Below are positions 1 through 7,209 of a stretch of 12,816 bases of DNA, one piece after another. This stretch comes from an uncultured Prevotella sp. (GTDB lineage: Bacteria > Bacteroidota > Bacteroidia > Bacteroidales > Bacteroidaceae). The notes beneath the pieces are model-generated. The model worked only from the letters and a program-made list of their open reading frames with translations, did not search any database and was not told the origin of the DNA. A program made the position numbers and the translations under genes. The stretch covers positions 1-12,816 of the forward strand of contig CAKMOD010000067.1 in the NCBI GenBank assembly GCA_927910885.1, written 5' to 3'. Position 1 is the first letter of the stretch. Each line of letters begins with the position of its first letter.

Positions 1-43
1 AGAATAGATCAGGGAGACTCTCTGACTATTGCTGGGGCGTGTG
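1..43 (+). other. Apparent frameshift at a GGGG tract near the 5' edge of the receptor gene
   Basis: Frame 1 reads RIDQGDSLTIAG and then runs into a stop at 46-48. The downstream frame reads GRVVDNKTSAYG. Removing one G from the GGGG at 34-37 joins them as SLTIAGRVVDNKT, which is what the start of a carboxypeptidase-regulatory-like domain usually looks like. The downstream frame has stops at 5-7 and 23-25, so it cannot extend upstream. Either the gene is disrupted here or the sequence has a one-base insertion error. Confidence 0.65.
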
Positions 44-2551
44 GTTGATAATAAAACATCAGCCTATGGATGGCTGTATTCTTACAATCATACAAGAAAG
101 GATTCTTCCATTCTTGCCAGTAGCGTGACCAACGAAGATGGCAGATACGCTATCAGCTACCCACCAACAAAAGACAACCTACTTTTAAGCCTGACAGGAT
201 TCAATATAAAACGGCAGGTGAAGCGGATAACCCCTATAAGTCAGACCGTTAACTTCAACACTACCTACGAGAGTATCACCCTGAAAGAAGTGGAGATAAA
301 GGCAAGAAAGCTATGGGGAAGTAGGGACACACTGAACTACTTGGTCTCTGCCTATATGAAAGGACAAGACAGAACCATTGGTGATATTCTCAAACAGCTG
401 CCAGGTATCACGTTAGAAGGTGGAATGGTGAAGTATCAAGGTGTACCTATCAACCATTTCTACATTGAGAACATGGATATGTTTGCGGGCAAATATAGCA
501 TCGCAACTAATGGTATTAAGGCTGAAGATGTCAGTACGGTACAGGTGATGGAAAACCATGAACACATCAAGGCATTGCAGGATCAGATACCACCTGAGTC
601 AGCAGCTATCAATCTAAAGTTGAAGAAGAAAGCAAAGGGCAGATGGCTAAAGACCATAGACTTAGGGATAGGCTTCGATTCTAACGGTTTATTGAGAGAA
701 GTCAATGCTGCCCTTATGTACTTCGCACAAAGACAACAGCATGTTTTCTATTACGAAACAGATAATAACGGTTCAAGCATCGACTGGTTTAAATCATACT
801 ATGGTGGGAGTAATATTGGAGCCTCTCGACTAACATCCATCATCTTTCCGGGATCATCTCCTGTAGGTAAGAGTCTACGTAACAACCAGCATAACCTATG
901 TTTCAGCAATCTCAACAAACTAAGTGAGACCGCGGAAATAAAGTATAACATAACTTACAGGCACGATATCCAACGGCAAAGTAGCTATTCGCAAACCACT
1001 TATCTGCTCCCCGATGCAAGTACTCGTATGATGACAGAAGACATTTCTGCACGTAATACGACGAACGCTGCCACAATGCAGTTGCATTTTGAGAACAACG
1101 GCAGTAAGACTTATCTTAAAAACACACTTGACTTATCAGGGAACTGGAGTGACGACAATGGACTAACTTTGTCAAACAATGCACGTATTCTGCAACATGC
1201 CTTTAACAGAAACTTAGGGCTGAACAATCACACAGAATGGATTCAGCGTACAACCAATGGTGGAGGTTTTAAGCTAAAGACAACCAACTTTGTACAAACA
1301 AATCCACAAGCACTCGCCATTGAAGGGGACATGCTGGCAAGACAAGATGCGAGACTCTCAAACATGGGAAGTTACAACAGCCTCACTTTGATAAGAAACA
1401 TCCGAAAACACAATTGGACTATTGCGCCTTCCGCAGAACTGAATATTGAATATGTGGGACTGAAAAGTTTATTAAACGATACAGCTGTGACAATGGCGAC
1501 GAGCGGAGACATGGGTTACTTGCAGATGAAAAGCAACTTGGGAGCCAACCTACAATATGTCAAAAACACGTTCCGTCTATCGTTCAATCTACCTTTATGG
1601 CTCAACTACACAAAGGTGGATAACGAACCAATAGCTAACGAGACGACAAAAGAAAAGCGCACAACCCTACTCTTCTCGCCATCTTTTACAATGCTTTGGA
1701 AAGCAACGGACAATTGGACGCTTTCTGCAGGAGGGAGTTATGGAATGTTTCCTACGAGTTGGAGAAGTCTGTTCACTGCTTATCTAATGAGCAACTATAG
1801 GACACTGAACCGCTACAAGATGAATCTATCGGAAAACAAATCGGCAACTATACATGGGAAGATACACTACAAGAATATCCCGCATCAGTTCTTTGCCTAT
1901 CTCTCTGGGGCGGTTGGTCGCTCATGGAGTGACATGATTTGTGGTACGACAATAGACCAAAATGCGCATACACTACTGCAAGCTGAATATGCTCCGAACC
2001 ACCAGAACAACTTCTCTATGACGGCGAATATACGAAAGGAGATTACTTGGCACGACATGAGTGTCGGGGCAACAGCTGATTATTCGACTAACACAAGTAA
2101 GATACTTCGCCAGTCTGTCATCACCGACTATCAGTATAATAGTTTCTTCGTCTCTGGCAACCTTGCCTTTAATCTTATCAAGAACATCCGCCTGACAGAG
2201 AACTGTCGATGGGCAATCTCCCAATCAAAGTCGGGTAACTACACAAATATGATTCGCAATTTTAGTAATGAGGCTGCGCTTTCCATAGCTTTTATCCCTG
2301 ACAGACTGATACTTAACACCAACCTACAATACACGCATAATAGTGGTTTTACGGATAAAAAGGATTACACCTTTATGAATCTTAGTATCACCTTTAAAAC
2401 AAAAAAGAAGATACAATTCGTTTTGAACGTCGATAATGTCTTCAATACAAAAACCTTTATCTATCGTTCTAACAGCAATCTTTCCGAAAGCTACACCCTC
2501 TACCAGCTTCGTCCAAGAAGTGTGATGCTCACTACCCACTTTGCTTTATAA
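29..2551 (+). CDS. Outer-membrane beta-barrel receptor with carboxypeptidase-regulatory-like domain (5' partial)
   Basis: This is the 3' part of an outer-membrane protein related to TonB-dependent receptors. The visible frame gives 840 residues. Residues about 3-85 resemble a CarboxypepD_reg-like beta-sandwich (GRVVDNKT, later NEDGRYAIS). Residues about 95-200 resemble a plug domain (GDILKQLPGI, then YQGVPINHFYIENMDMF). The rest is a long run of alternating polar and aromatic strands typical of a barrel, ending THFAL before TAA. No signal peptide is visible, and the TTG at 29 is unlikely to be the true start, because the domain begins abruptly and matching upstream residues lie in another frame. 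Known relatives sit in the outer membrane, but the substrate cannot be read from the sequence and no SusD-like partner is present. The next gene is convergent. Confidence 0.8.
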   Translation: MLGRVVDNKTSAYGWLYSYNHTRKDSSILASSVTNEDGRYAISYPPTKDNLLLSLTGFNIKRQVKRITPISQTVNFNTTYESITLKEVEIKARKLWGSRDTLNYLVSAYMKGQDRTIGDILKQLPGITLEGGMVKYQGVPINHFYIENMDMFAGKYSIATNGIKAEDVSTVQVMENHEHIKALQDQIPPESAAINLKLKKKAKGRWLKTIDLGIGFDSNGLLREVNAALMYFAQRQQHVFYYETDNNGSSIDWFKSYYGGSNIGASRLTSIIFPGSSPVGKSLRNNQHNLCFSNLNKLSETAEIKYNITYRHDIQRQSSYSQTTYLLPDASTRMMTEDISARNTTNAATMQLHFENNGSKTYLKNTLDLSGNWSDDNGLTLSNNARILQHAFNRNLGLNNHTEWIQRTTNGGGFKLKTTNFVQTNPQALAIEGDMLARQDARLSNMGSYNSLTLIRNIRKHNWTIAPSAELNIEYVGLKSLLNDTAVTMATSGDMGYLQMKSNLGANLQYVKNTFRLSFNLPLWLNYTKVDNEPIANETTKEKRTTLLFSPSFTMLWKATDNWTLSAGGSYGMFPTSWRSLFTAYLMSNYRTLNRYKMNLSENKSATIHGKIHYKNIPHQFFAYLSGAVGRSWSDMICGTTIDQNAHTLLQAEYAPNHQNNFSMTANIRKEITWHDMSVGATADYSTNTSKILRQSVITDYQYNSFFVSGNLAFNLIKNIRLTENCRWAISQSKSGNYTNMIRNFSNEAALSIAFIPDRLILNTNLQYTHNSGFTDKKDYTFMNLSITFKTKKKIQFVLNVDNVFNTKTFIYRSNSNLSESYTLYQLRPRSVMLTTHFAL

Positions 2552-2640
2552 CAGAAAAAGCAAGTGTGTTCGTCCCTATCTTGACAAGAATAGGAGAATA
2601 CAGTCAACCACGAATATTGATTTTTCTCAATTAAACCACC

Positions 2641-3060
2641 CTACTTATTTCCTAAGATTTTATCAAGAATAGGATATATCTCTGCTTCGTTCTCGTATGG
2701 ATAAACCTTTAAATAGGCGTTACCATTCAGCATTGCGGAGATATTGGCTTTACTCTTGTCATAGAAGATATACACAGGGATATTACGAGCCTCAGCGTAT
2801 GCTAATTCATAACCAACACCATGAGAAGGGTTCGTACATTCTGCTATCAGCACATCGGATGATCTAAGCCACTCTGTATCACGCTCATATATATGCACAT
2901 CATCTTCTTTCGTACGTGCCTTAACGCTCAAACTCCCTAATCCGATATGCTCCGTCAATACCGTATCCGTCGCATTGATATAATCTATAATACGTTTATA
3001 CACAGCCGCATCCTCCCTACCGCCACGGATAGAACCTGCGAAATAAACCTTCTTCTCCAT
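2641..3060 (-). CDS. DNPH1/Rcl-like 2'-deoxynucleoside 5'-phosphate N-hydrolase
   Basis: A 139-residue protein of the nucleoside 2-deoxyribosyltransferase fold, closest by motif to DNPH1 (Rcl). That enzyme splits the N-glycosidic bond of deoxynucleoside monophosphates, releasing base and deoxyribose 5-phosphate, and is linked to clearing abnormal nucleotides. Motifs seen: YFAGSIRGGRE (residues 6-16, phosphate/sugar binding), TEH at 36-38, YERDTEWL with Asp61, and GVGYEL with Glu85. The Asp-to-Glu spacing of 24 matches Asp69/Glu93 of rat Rcl, where the Glu is catalytic. The length fits the family. It is the last of four minus-strand genes, 103 bases after the phosphoesterase, and that gap holds a possible promoter -7 element, so it may also be transcribed alone. 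A plain nucleoside deoxyribosyltransferase is the alternative, but the SIRGGRE motif favours DNPH1. Cytoplasmic. Confidence 0.85.
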   Translation of the reverse strand: MEKKVYFAGSIRGGREDAAVYKRIIDYINATDTVLTEHIGLGSLSVKARTKEDDVHIYERDTEWLRSSDVLIAECTNPSHGVGYELAYAEARNIPVYIFYDKSKANISAMLNGNAYLKVYPYENEAEIYPILDKILGNK

Positions 3061-3107
3061 TCTATAACACTTTCTTTGGTAACTTTAATCTATGTAACAC
3101 CCGTCCG

Positions 3108-3115
3108 CAAAGATA
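3108..3115 (-). promoter_or_regulatory. Possible Bacteroidota -7 promoter element upstream of the DNPH1-like gene
   Basis: The minus strand reads TATCTTTG, an exact match to the Bacteroidota -7 consensus TAnnTTTG, about 50 bases before the ATG. No good TTTG -33 box lies 19-20 bases upstream of it, so this is a weak call. Confidence 0.35.
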
Positions 3116-3163
3116 ACACTTAATATGGAGAAACGAATTAACCATACTATAAAAAGCATATTA

Positions 3164-3730
3164 TCACAATGTTATCATACGAGGACTATGACAAACTTCA
3201 TAATAGTCATCAAGCGAAGAGCCGTTTGAAAACACTATGTCCTCATGTTTCTCAATCCCATAAGCATCATGAGCATGACCAAACAAATGGTATTTAGGCT
3301 TGGTTTTCATCACTCTATTACGAAGAGGAGCATTCCCCCAATGCGTATTGTTACTTTCATCCAATATCATTATAGGAGGCTCATGAGTTACAAGAACGTC
3401 TATACCATCAGGTATCAAACTCTCAGGATGATTATAACCTAAACCAAAGAACTTTACACCATTAATCTCACAACCTCGGTCTTGAAGGAAGTGAACATTA
3501 TCTGGCATATCTTCTATTCCATCTGCCTCCCATAAGCAAAGGTCGTGATTACCAACAATGAATATCTTGTGCAAATAAGGTAGAGAGATATACCAATTCA
3601 GAAAGTCGAGCACTTCCTCTTCCGTACCCATATCCGTGAAGTCACCGCAATGGATAAGGACATCGGCCGTAGGCATACCGGTCAGCAATTGATGTCGGTT
3701 GTGTGTATCAGAGATTTGAAGTATTCTCAT
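3164..3730 (-). CDS. Calcineurin-like metallophosphoesterase
   Basis: A 188-residue single-domain, two-metal phosphoesterase. The full motif set is present: Asp8-x-His10 (ISDTH), GDFTD with Asp30, GNHD at 60-63, THEPP with His116, and GHAH with His152/His154. These are the usual metal ligands and catalytic His. No signal peptide is visible, so it is cytoplasmic. The order and the THEPP motif resemble the small MPPED/239FB-type branch, whose members act on phosphodiesters such as cyclic nucleotides; the real substrate is unknown. It lies 63 bases after the RNase J-like gene and 103 bases before the DNPH1-like gene, all on the same strand. No convincing promoter is seen in the 63-base gap, so co-transcription with the upstream pair is plausible. 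The start is the ATG whose CAT ends at 3730, directly before the first beta-strand. Confidence 0.88.
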   Translation of the reverse strand: MRILQISDTHNRHQLLTGMPTADVLIHCGDFTDMGTEEEVLDFLNWYISLPYLHKIFIVGNHDLCLWEADGIEDMPDNVHFLQDRGCEINGVKFFGLGYNHPESLIPDGIDVLVTHEPPIMILDESNNTHWGNAPLRNRVMKTKPKYHLFGHAHDAYGIEKHEDIVFSNGSSLDDYYEVCHSPRMITL

Positions 3731-3793
3731 CGTCGTGTCGTAGTCGTTTAATATAATAGGTAATAATAGTTCGTCATCGTCGCAAGCCTCTTC

Positions 3794-5053
3794 TTACAAC
3801 CTCGCATCAGTTTCCTTGTGAATACATATAACCTCCTTTGGATGCATCATACCGATAACTTTCTTTATCGTATCTCTATCCACATGTCCAGAAGTATGTA
3901 TATCCACAACGTTATGGAACATCTCTCGAAACTCCTTGTACTTTGCGTTCGCCCTCACCTGCTCCTCTCTCATGTAGTATCCATTCCAAGAAGAGTAGAT
4001 GAGGATTGTCTCCTCTTGTGGAAGTCGGTTGAGAAGAGGCTTTACCTTGTCGCCCTGTGACGGTCCAACAACCATCGTAAAGCCTTTATCTCTCAGTCTG
4101 CTATATTGTCTATCAGTATAAAACAGCGGTGAAAAGGAGAACAGACCCCTACCCAGATTGCCCTCTCGCTCAGTAAAGAGCTCCATCGTTCTTTTCATAA
4201 ACAAGGACATAATACACAAAGGTTTCTTCGTCTTCTTGGTCGCATGATTTATACTTCCTAATCGTTCTATATCCGTAGCTGAGGCCAAAACAAAGACATA
4301 CTTGAAGGCTTGCATCACATCTATCATCTCCATCGACACCCTATACTCACTAATAGCTTTGTCTTCTCGGCTTAGCATCGTACCCTCTGTAATCAGCACA
4401 TCAATGTTTGTTGCGTATTTTCTCAGCATGAGAAACTGTCCTTTACTCATGTAGCCATGTCCACGATAATCGCCTGTATGCCAGAAACGTTGCCCTTCGC
4501 CTTCAATGAGAAACATGTGTGCATCATATATACTATGGCAGCAGAAGAAAGGAGTTATCCTAATATTCCCTACCATTATAGGGTTAGGATGATCCCCACG
4601 CCCTGTTCGCTTCCAAGTTCTGAACGTCTCTAACTTGTCTATGAGTGTCTTTGTTCTGCGACAGCACTCCACCAGTCGTTCCTCTTCTGACCTATCGGGC
4701 ACCCGCTGCTGACCACACTTTTCTCTTGCCATCTCGTACCCCTCCAGCAGAGTCTTATATTTTATAAGTAAGAGTTCCTTACCTCCTTCGCTAATAAACT
4801 GGTCAAATGGGATATATGGGAACAAACCAACATGGTCTTCGTGAGCATGCGTATAGAATACTGCCTGGTATTCTTTCTCATTATTCTCGACAATATCAGC
4901 AACCATAAGGGCATCTTCTTCAGGTGTAGCAGCCTTCTCATTGCTCGGCAGATTCTGCCCAAAGTCTATGAAAACTCTGGAAGAATCTGTACATATCTCG
5001 GTTATACAACCTCCTATCTGATCAAGTCCTCTATGTATTTTTATCTTCATCAT
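3794..5053 (-). CDS. Beta-CASP/RNase J-like metallo-beta-lactamase-fold hydrolase
   Basis: A 419-residue protein. The metallo-beta-lactamase signature is THAHEDH (His69, His71, Asp73, His74), followed by CCHS (His173) and HTGDYR (Asp195). The later parts match the beta-CASP layout of RNase J: VLITEGTM in place of the usual acidic strand, DIHTSGHVDRDTI for the HxSGH motif, and a final PKEVICIHKE where RNase J has PK..IPIHGE. RNase J enzymes are RNA endonucleases and 5'-3' exonucleases. This protein is shorter than typical RNase J (about 550 residues), lacks the C-terminal domain, and carries a charged helical insert at about 90-155. Its activity on RNA is therefore an inference; DNA or a small molecule is possible. 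It begins MMKIKIHRG inside the end of the upstream gene (23-base overlap), implying coupled translation. Confidence 0.8.
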   Translation of the reverse strand: MMKIKIHRGLDQIGGCITEICTDSSRVFIDFGQNLPSNEKAATPEEDALMVADIVENNEKEYQAVFYTHAHEDHVGLFPYIPFDQFISEGGKELLLIKYKTLLEGYEMAREKCGQQRVPDRSEEERLVECCRRTKTLIDKLETFRTWKRTGRGDHPNPIMVGNIRITPFFCCHSIYDAHMFLIEGEGQRFWHTGDYRGHGYMSKGQFLMLRKYATNIDVLITEGTMLSREDKAISEYRVSMEMIDVMQAFKYVFVLASATDIERLGSINHATKKTKKPLCIMSLFMKRTMELFTEREGNLGRGLFSFSPLFYTDRQYSRLRDKGFTMVVGPSQGDKVKPLLNRLPQEETILIYSSWNGYYMREEQVRANAKYKEFREMFHNVVDIHTSGHVDRDTIKKVIGMMHPKEVICIHKETDARL

Positions 5054-5924
5054 ACTCTAAAATGATTTGTTCATCATGCCAAACTATCAGTGGCGCAGCC
5101 ATTCCCGACGCTTTTGCCTCATCTCGTGCTTTCTCTTCTTGCTTCTCTAAAGCCCTCCTTTCTTCGCTTCCTCGGTAGGCAAGGATTAGCATCATACGTG
5201 GTGTATCAGACAAGTTCAGCCCTGTATAATCCCCCTCAAACAATCCCAATGCTCCTTTCTGACGAATAATATTTTCCACATCCTCCCGAAGAACAGCACA
5301 AGCCTTGGGACTACAAATTAATTCTTTAGTCTTTTCTATATGGTCGATTATCCCAGACTTGCCTCCCATTGCATCCATTCCCACCTTTAGTTCACCAAGA
5401 TAAATTTCATTCTCGCCCTTATCATTTTTCTGCGTATCAACCACGACAAGGTCAATTCGCGTCCTACTTATTCGTTCTTCTTTCTTGATATCTACTTGAG
5501 GAAGTTGCCATTCCATATCCACAACAACAAATCTATTGTTAAAACTACGGTTTCCCAAAGCAATATTCTGCTGAACTTCAAACTCCAGACCAGATTTGTA
5601 AGTATCTACCAGACGTTTAGCCTCTTTAAAATATCTTCTTAATTGATCCGTTTGCTTTAGTGTTTCCTCCAAGTCATCATACTTAAATGAGACAGAAGGT
5701 GGCGTAGCATTCTTATAATACTTTTCAGATAAGATGTCAATAGAAGGCTTACCTTTACTGAAATGTATCGTTAAGATTCTGTCCTTATGATGATATATCA
5801 TAACTTCATTTTTCATTCTGATTTCAAAGGAAAGTTCAGGGTCTTTCTTGATAACATAGAATAATTTCTGTAGGCAACCTCCTTCTTGATAAGCTCGTAA
5901 ATGTTCGTCTGTAATAGCTCTCAT
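5031..5924 (-). CDS. Uncharacterised protein with PD-(D/E)XK nuclease-like signature
   Basis: A 297-residue soluble protein that I do not recognise as a named family. Residues about 114-182 have the PD-(D/E)XK core pattern: Glu116 in a helix (LEFEVQQN), a strand FVVVDMEW, then RIDLVVVD with Asp158, and after a turn IYLGELKVG with Glu178-x-Lys180. That acid, acid-x-lysine arrangement on neighbouring hydrophobic strands is typical of this nuclease fold. The N-terminal 100 residues are a mixed, strand-rich domain (MIYHHKDRILTIHF). The C-terminus has a charged helix at about 255-275 (EERRALEKQEEKARDEAKA). No signal peptide or membrane segment is seen. It starts the minus-strand gene set and overlaps the RNase J-like gene by 23 bases. 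The ATG is preceded by an A-rich leader usual for this phylum. Nuclease activity is inferred from the motif only. Confidence 0.7.
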   Translation of the reverse strand: MRAITDEHLRAYQEGGCLQKLFYVIKKDPELSFEIRMKNEVMIYHHKDRILTIHFSKGKPSIDILSEKYYKNATPPSVSFKYDDLEETLKQTDQLRRYFKEAKRLVDTYKSGLEFEVQQNIALGNRSFNNRFVVVDMEWQLPQVDIKKEERISRTRIDLVVVDTQKNDKGENEIYLGELKVGMDAMGGKSGIIDHIEKTKELICSPKACAVLREDVENIIRQKGALGLFEGDYTGLNLSDTPRMMLILAYRGSEERRALEKQEEKARDEAKASGMAAPLIVWHDEQIILEYDEDKNT

Positions 5925-5990
5925 ATTTTTTTGTTTTTGTTAATTACTAATATTCTTTTGTCATCGGTTATGGTAACGTATTTAGAAGCC

Positions 5991-6072
5991 AAATATATCT
6001 GTTAAATGCCCACCTATCATTATGGTTTGTAACAAACTATTCTCATTTGAAATATTCAACAGCGCAAAGATA
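5991..6072 (-). promoter_or_regulatory. Two candidate -7 promoter elements before the nuclease-like gene
   Basis: On the minus strand, TATCTTTG (6065-6072) and TATATTTG (5991-5998) each match the Bacteroidota -7 consensus TAnnTTTG, 140 and 67 bases before the start codon. Neither has a clear TTTG box 19-20 bases further upstream, so which one works, if either, is uncertain. Confidence 0.35.
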
Positions 6073-6443
6073 AAAATAATATACGCAAAAACACTACTTA
6101 GGTCCAAGAAAAAAAGAAATATATCAATATTTTACTATCTATGTGTCATTTATTCATAACTCATCTGTTTTTACAATCTATATCATTTCTCATTCATACT
6201 ATATAAATTTCAAAAAGGAACACGAATAAAAACAATATATTCCATAATTATTACTGATACAATAATTCGCATCCTTATATATTCAGATTCAATCATCTCA
6301 TCCACAGTACTTAATTCCACCAAAACAAATTTGAAAATTATTTACATAAAATCCAGTAAAATACCTAAAACAAAGGTAGAAAACACGTATAAGGCGCAAG
6401 CCTACAACAGTCAGAAATTCAGTTAGTTACAAAGATGTAAAAC

Positions 6444-6546
6444 AAAAGGTGCTTAATTGGACTCTAAAAGGGCGTTAGTAAGAGGCTTAAAGGGCATCTT
6501 TAGCAAGCCAAAAGGGCGTTAATTGAAAGGCAATTTATGCCCTTTT
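6444..6546 (+). repeat. Four 22-bp tandem degenerate repeats ending in an inverted copy (hairpin)
   Basis: Units start at 6444, 6466, 6488 and 6510, exactly 22 bases apart. Each opens with (A/T)AAAGG followed by (T/G)GC or GC and then a variable half such as TTAATTG. The last unit (6510-6525) is followed after a 5-base loop by its near-perfect inverse (6531-6546, 14 of 16 paired), which ends in CCCTTTT. The result is a stem-loop that could work as a terminator-like structure on either strand. I suspect a dispersed Prevotella repeat but cannot confirm it here. Confidence 0.6.
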
Positions 6547-6576
6547 GATTTTCGATATTAGAATTTTCTTTACAAT

Positions 6577-6668
6577 ACAGAAGGACAGAAGAAGACAGAA
6601 GGGCAAAAAGAGACAGAATGACAAAAAGACAAATAAAGACAGAATAAGAAAAAAGACAAAAGGAGATT
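6577..6668 (+). repeat. Purine-rich low-complexity repeat of GACAGAA-like units
   Basis: About 90 bases are almost all A and G, broken by single C residues spaced mostly 8 or 10 bases apart (6578, 6586, 6596, 6604, 6614, 6622, 6630, 6640). This gives a degenerate repeat of gacagaa / gacaaaa. Only three T residues interrupt it. It does not encode a plausible protein. Confidence 0.6.
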
Positions 6669-6732
6669 TATTCTGTCTACATGGCATTGTTACGACCGAG
6701 TACCGAAAGTACTTCTGAGATTTATTCTAATT

Positions 6733-6751
6733 GTGCAACAAGTTGTTGCAC
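6733..6751. repeat. Perfect 9+1+9 palindrome
   Basis: GTGCAACAAGTTGTTGCAC has two 9-base arms around a single G. Just upstream, AGTAC-CGAAA-GTACT (around 6700-6714) forms another small hairpin. There is no T-tract, so it is not a classical terminator. It could be a dimeric regulator site or part of a dispersed repeat. Confidence 0.55.
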
Positions 6752-6833
6752 GATTGACCTTAATAGTAATGTTAGCTATGAAATCTATGGTTTTAGACAC
6801 TTCTAATCTTCCTTCCTTTTTGCGTATTTCAAT

Positions 6834-6919
6834 TTTGCTGTCACTGCTATCACTTAAAAACACAAGATAACTCACTGGTTTACAGAGAAATTACTTGAAA
6901 TGTTAAAAGTGACAGCAAA
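6834..6919. repeat. 12-bp inverted repeat with 62-base spacer; GCTRTCACT motif present three times
   Basis: TTTGCTGTCACT (6834-6845) and its exact inverse AGTGACAGCAAA (6908-6919) flank 62 bases. The left arm is followed at once by a second near-copy, GCTATCACT (6846-6854). It lies about 120-200 bases upstream of the thiamine operon promoter. Confidence 0.5.
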
Positions 6920-7039
6920 TCAAAACTAAACTTATATTGTGAGAAGTGTAATAGTTTCTCATATCAGAGAAGAGTTATCACTCCCTATATAGAAAGACAC
7001 AAATATAAACACGCGCATCCGATATTTGTACAGATTACT

Positions 7040-7071
7040 TTTGGCAGTTTGACAAGAAAGTATTACTTTTG
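7040..7071 (+). promoter_or_regulatory. Promoter of the thiamine operon
   Basis: TTTG at 7040-7043 (-33 box) and TACTTTTG at 7064-7071 (-7 box TAnnTTTG) are 20 bases apart, matching the Bacteroidota housekeeping promoter. The expected transcript start is near 7077, which places the whole riboswitch in the leader. Confidence 0.75.
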
Positions 7072-7094
7072 CAATGGTTTTCAAAATGGAAACT

Positions 7095-7177
7095 AAGGGG
7101 TGCTTGCCTGTTTGGGCTTGCTGAGATTATACCCATTGACCTGATACGGATAATGCCGTCGTAGGAAGATCCCCCTT
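7095..7177 (+). promoter_or_regulatory. TPP (THI-box) riboswitch
   Basis: The conserved TPP aptamer elements appear in order. The P1 5' strand AAGGGG with GTGC is at 7095. GCC/GGGC pairs form a side stem at about 7106-7117. CTGAGATTATACCC is the pyrimidine-sensing part, and ACCTGATACGGATAATGCC with GTAGGAA is the pyrophosphate-sensing part. CCCCCTT at 7171-7177 closes P1. TPP binding should lower expression of the operon. The start codon is 33 bases downstream. A T-rich stretch (ACTTTTTTCTT) follows P1, but I see no clear separate terminator hairpin, so whether control acts on translation or on termination is unresolved. Confidence 0.95.
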
Positions 7178-7209
7178 TATACTTTTTTCTTAAATCATCA
7201 ACCTGGGAT

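Larger units (their letters stand above)
5925..7039. other. 1.1 kb AT-rich non-coding region between divergent transcription units
   Basis: No reading frame here looks like a real protein. The longest, 61 codons on the minus strand at 6690-6875, crosses a palindrome and has no family features. Positions 5925-6385 are very AT-rich, and apart from the candidate -7 elements I see nothing in them. From 6390 on there is dense repeat structure: a small GCAA-loop hairpin (AGGC-GCAA-GCCT at 6391-6402), the 22-bp repeat array, a purine tract, a palindrome and an inverted repeat, listed separately. No tRNA or known RNA family was recognised. Confidence 0.6.

Noticed and set aside
6444..6546. CRISPR array
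   Set aside because: Units are only 22 bp, degenerate, directly abutting and without unique spacers, and there are no cas genes in the window.
6690..6875. Minus-strand 61-residue protein in the large non-coding region
   Set aside because: Its sequence is set by the palindrome and repeats, it has no recognisable domain, and it has no good start context.
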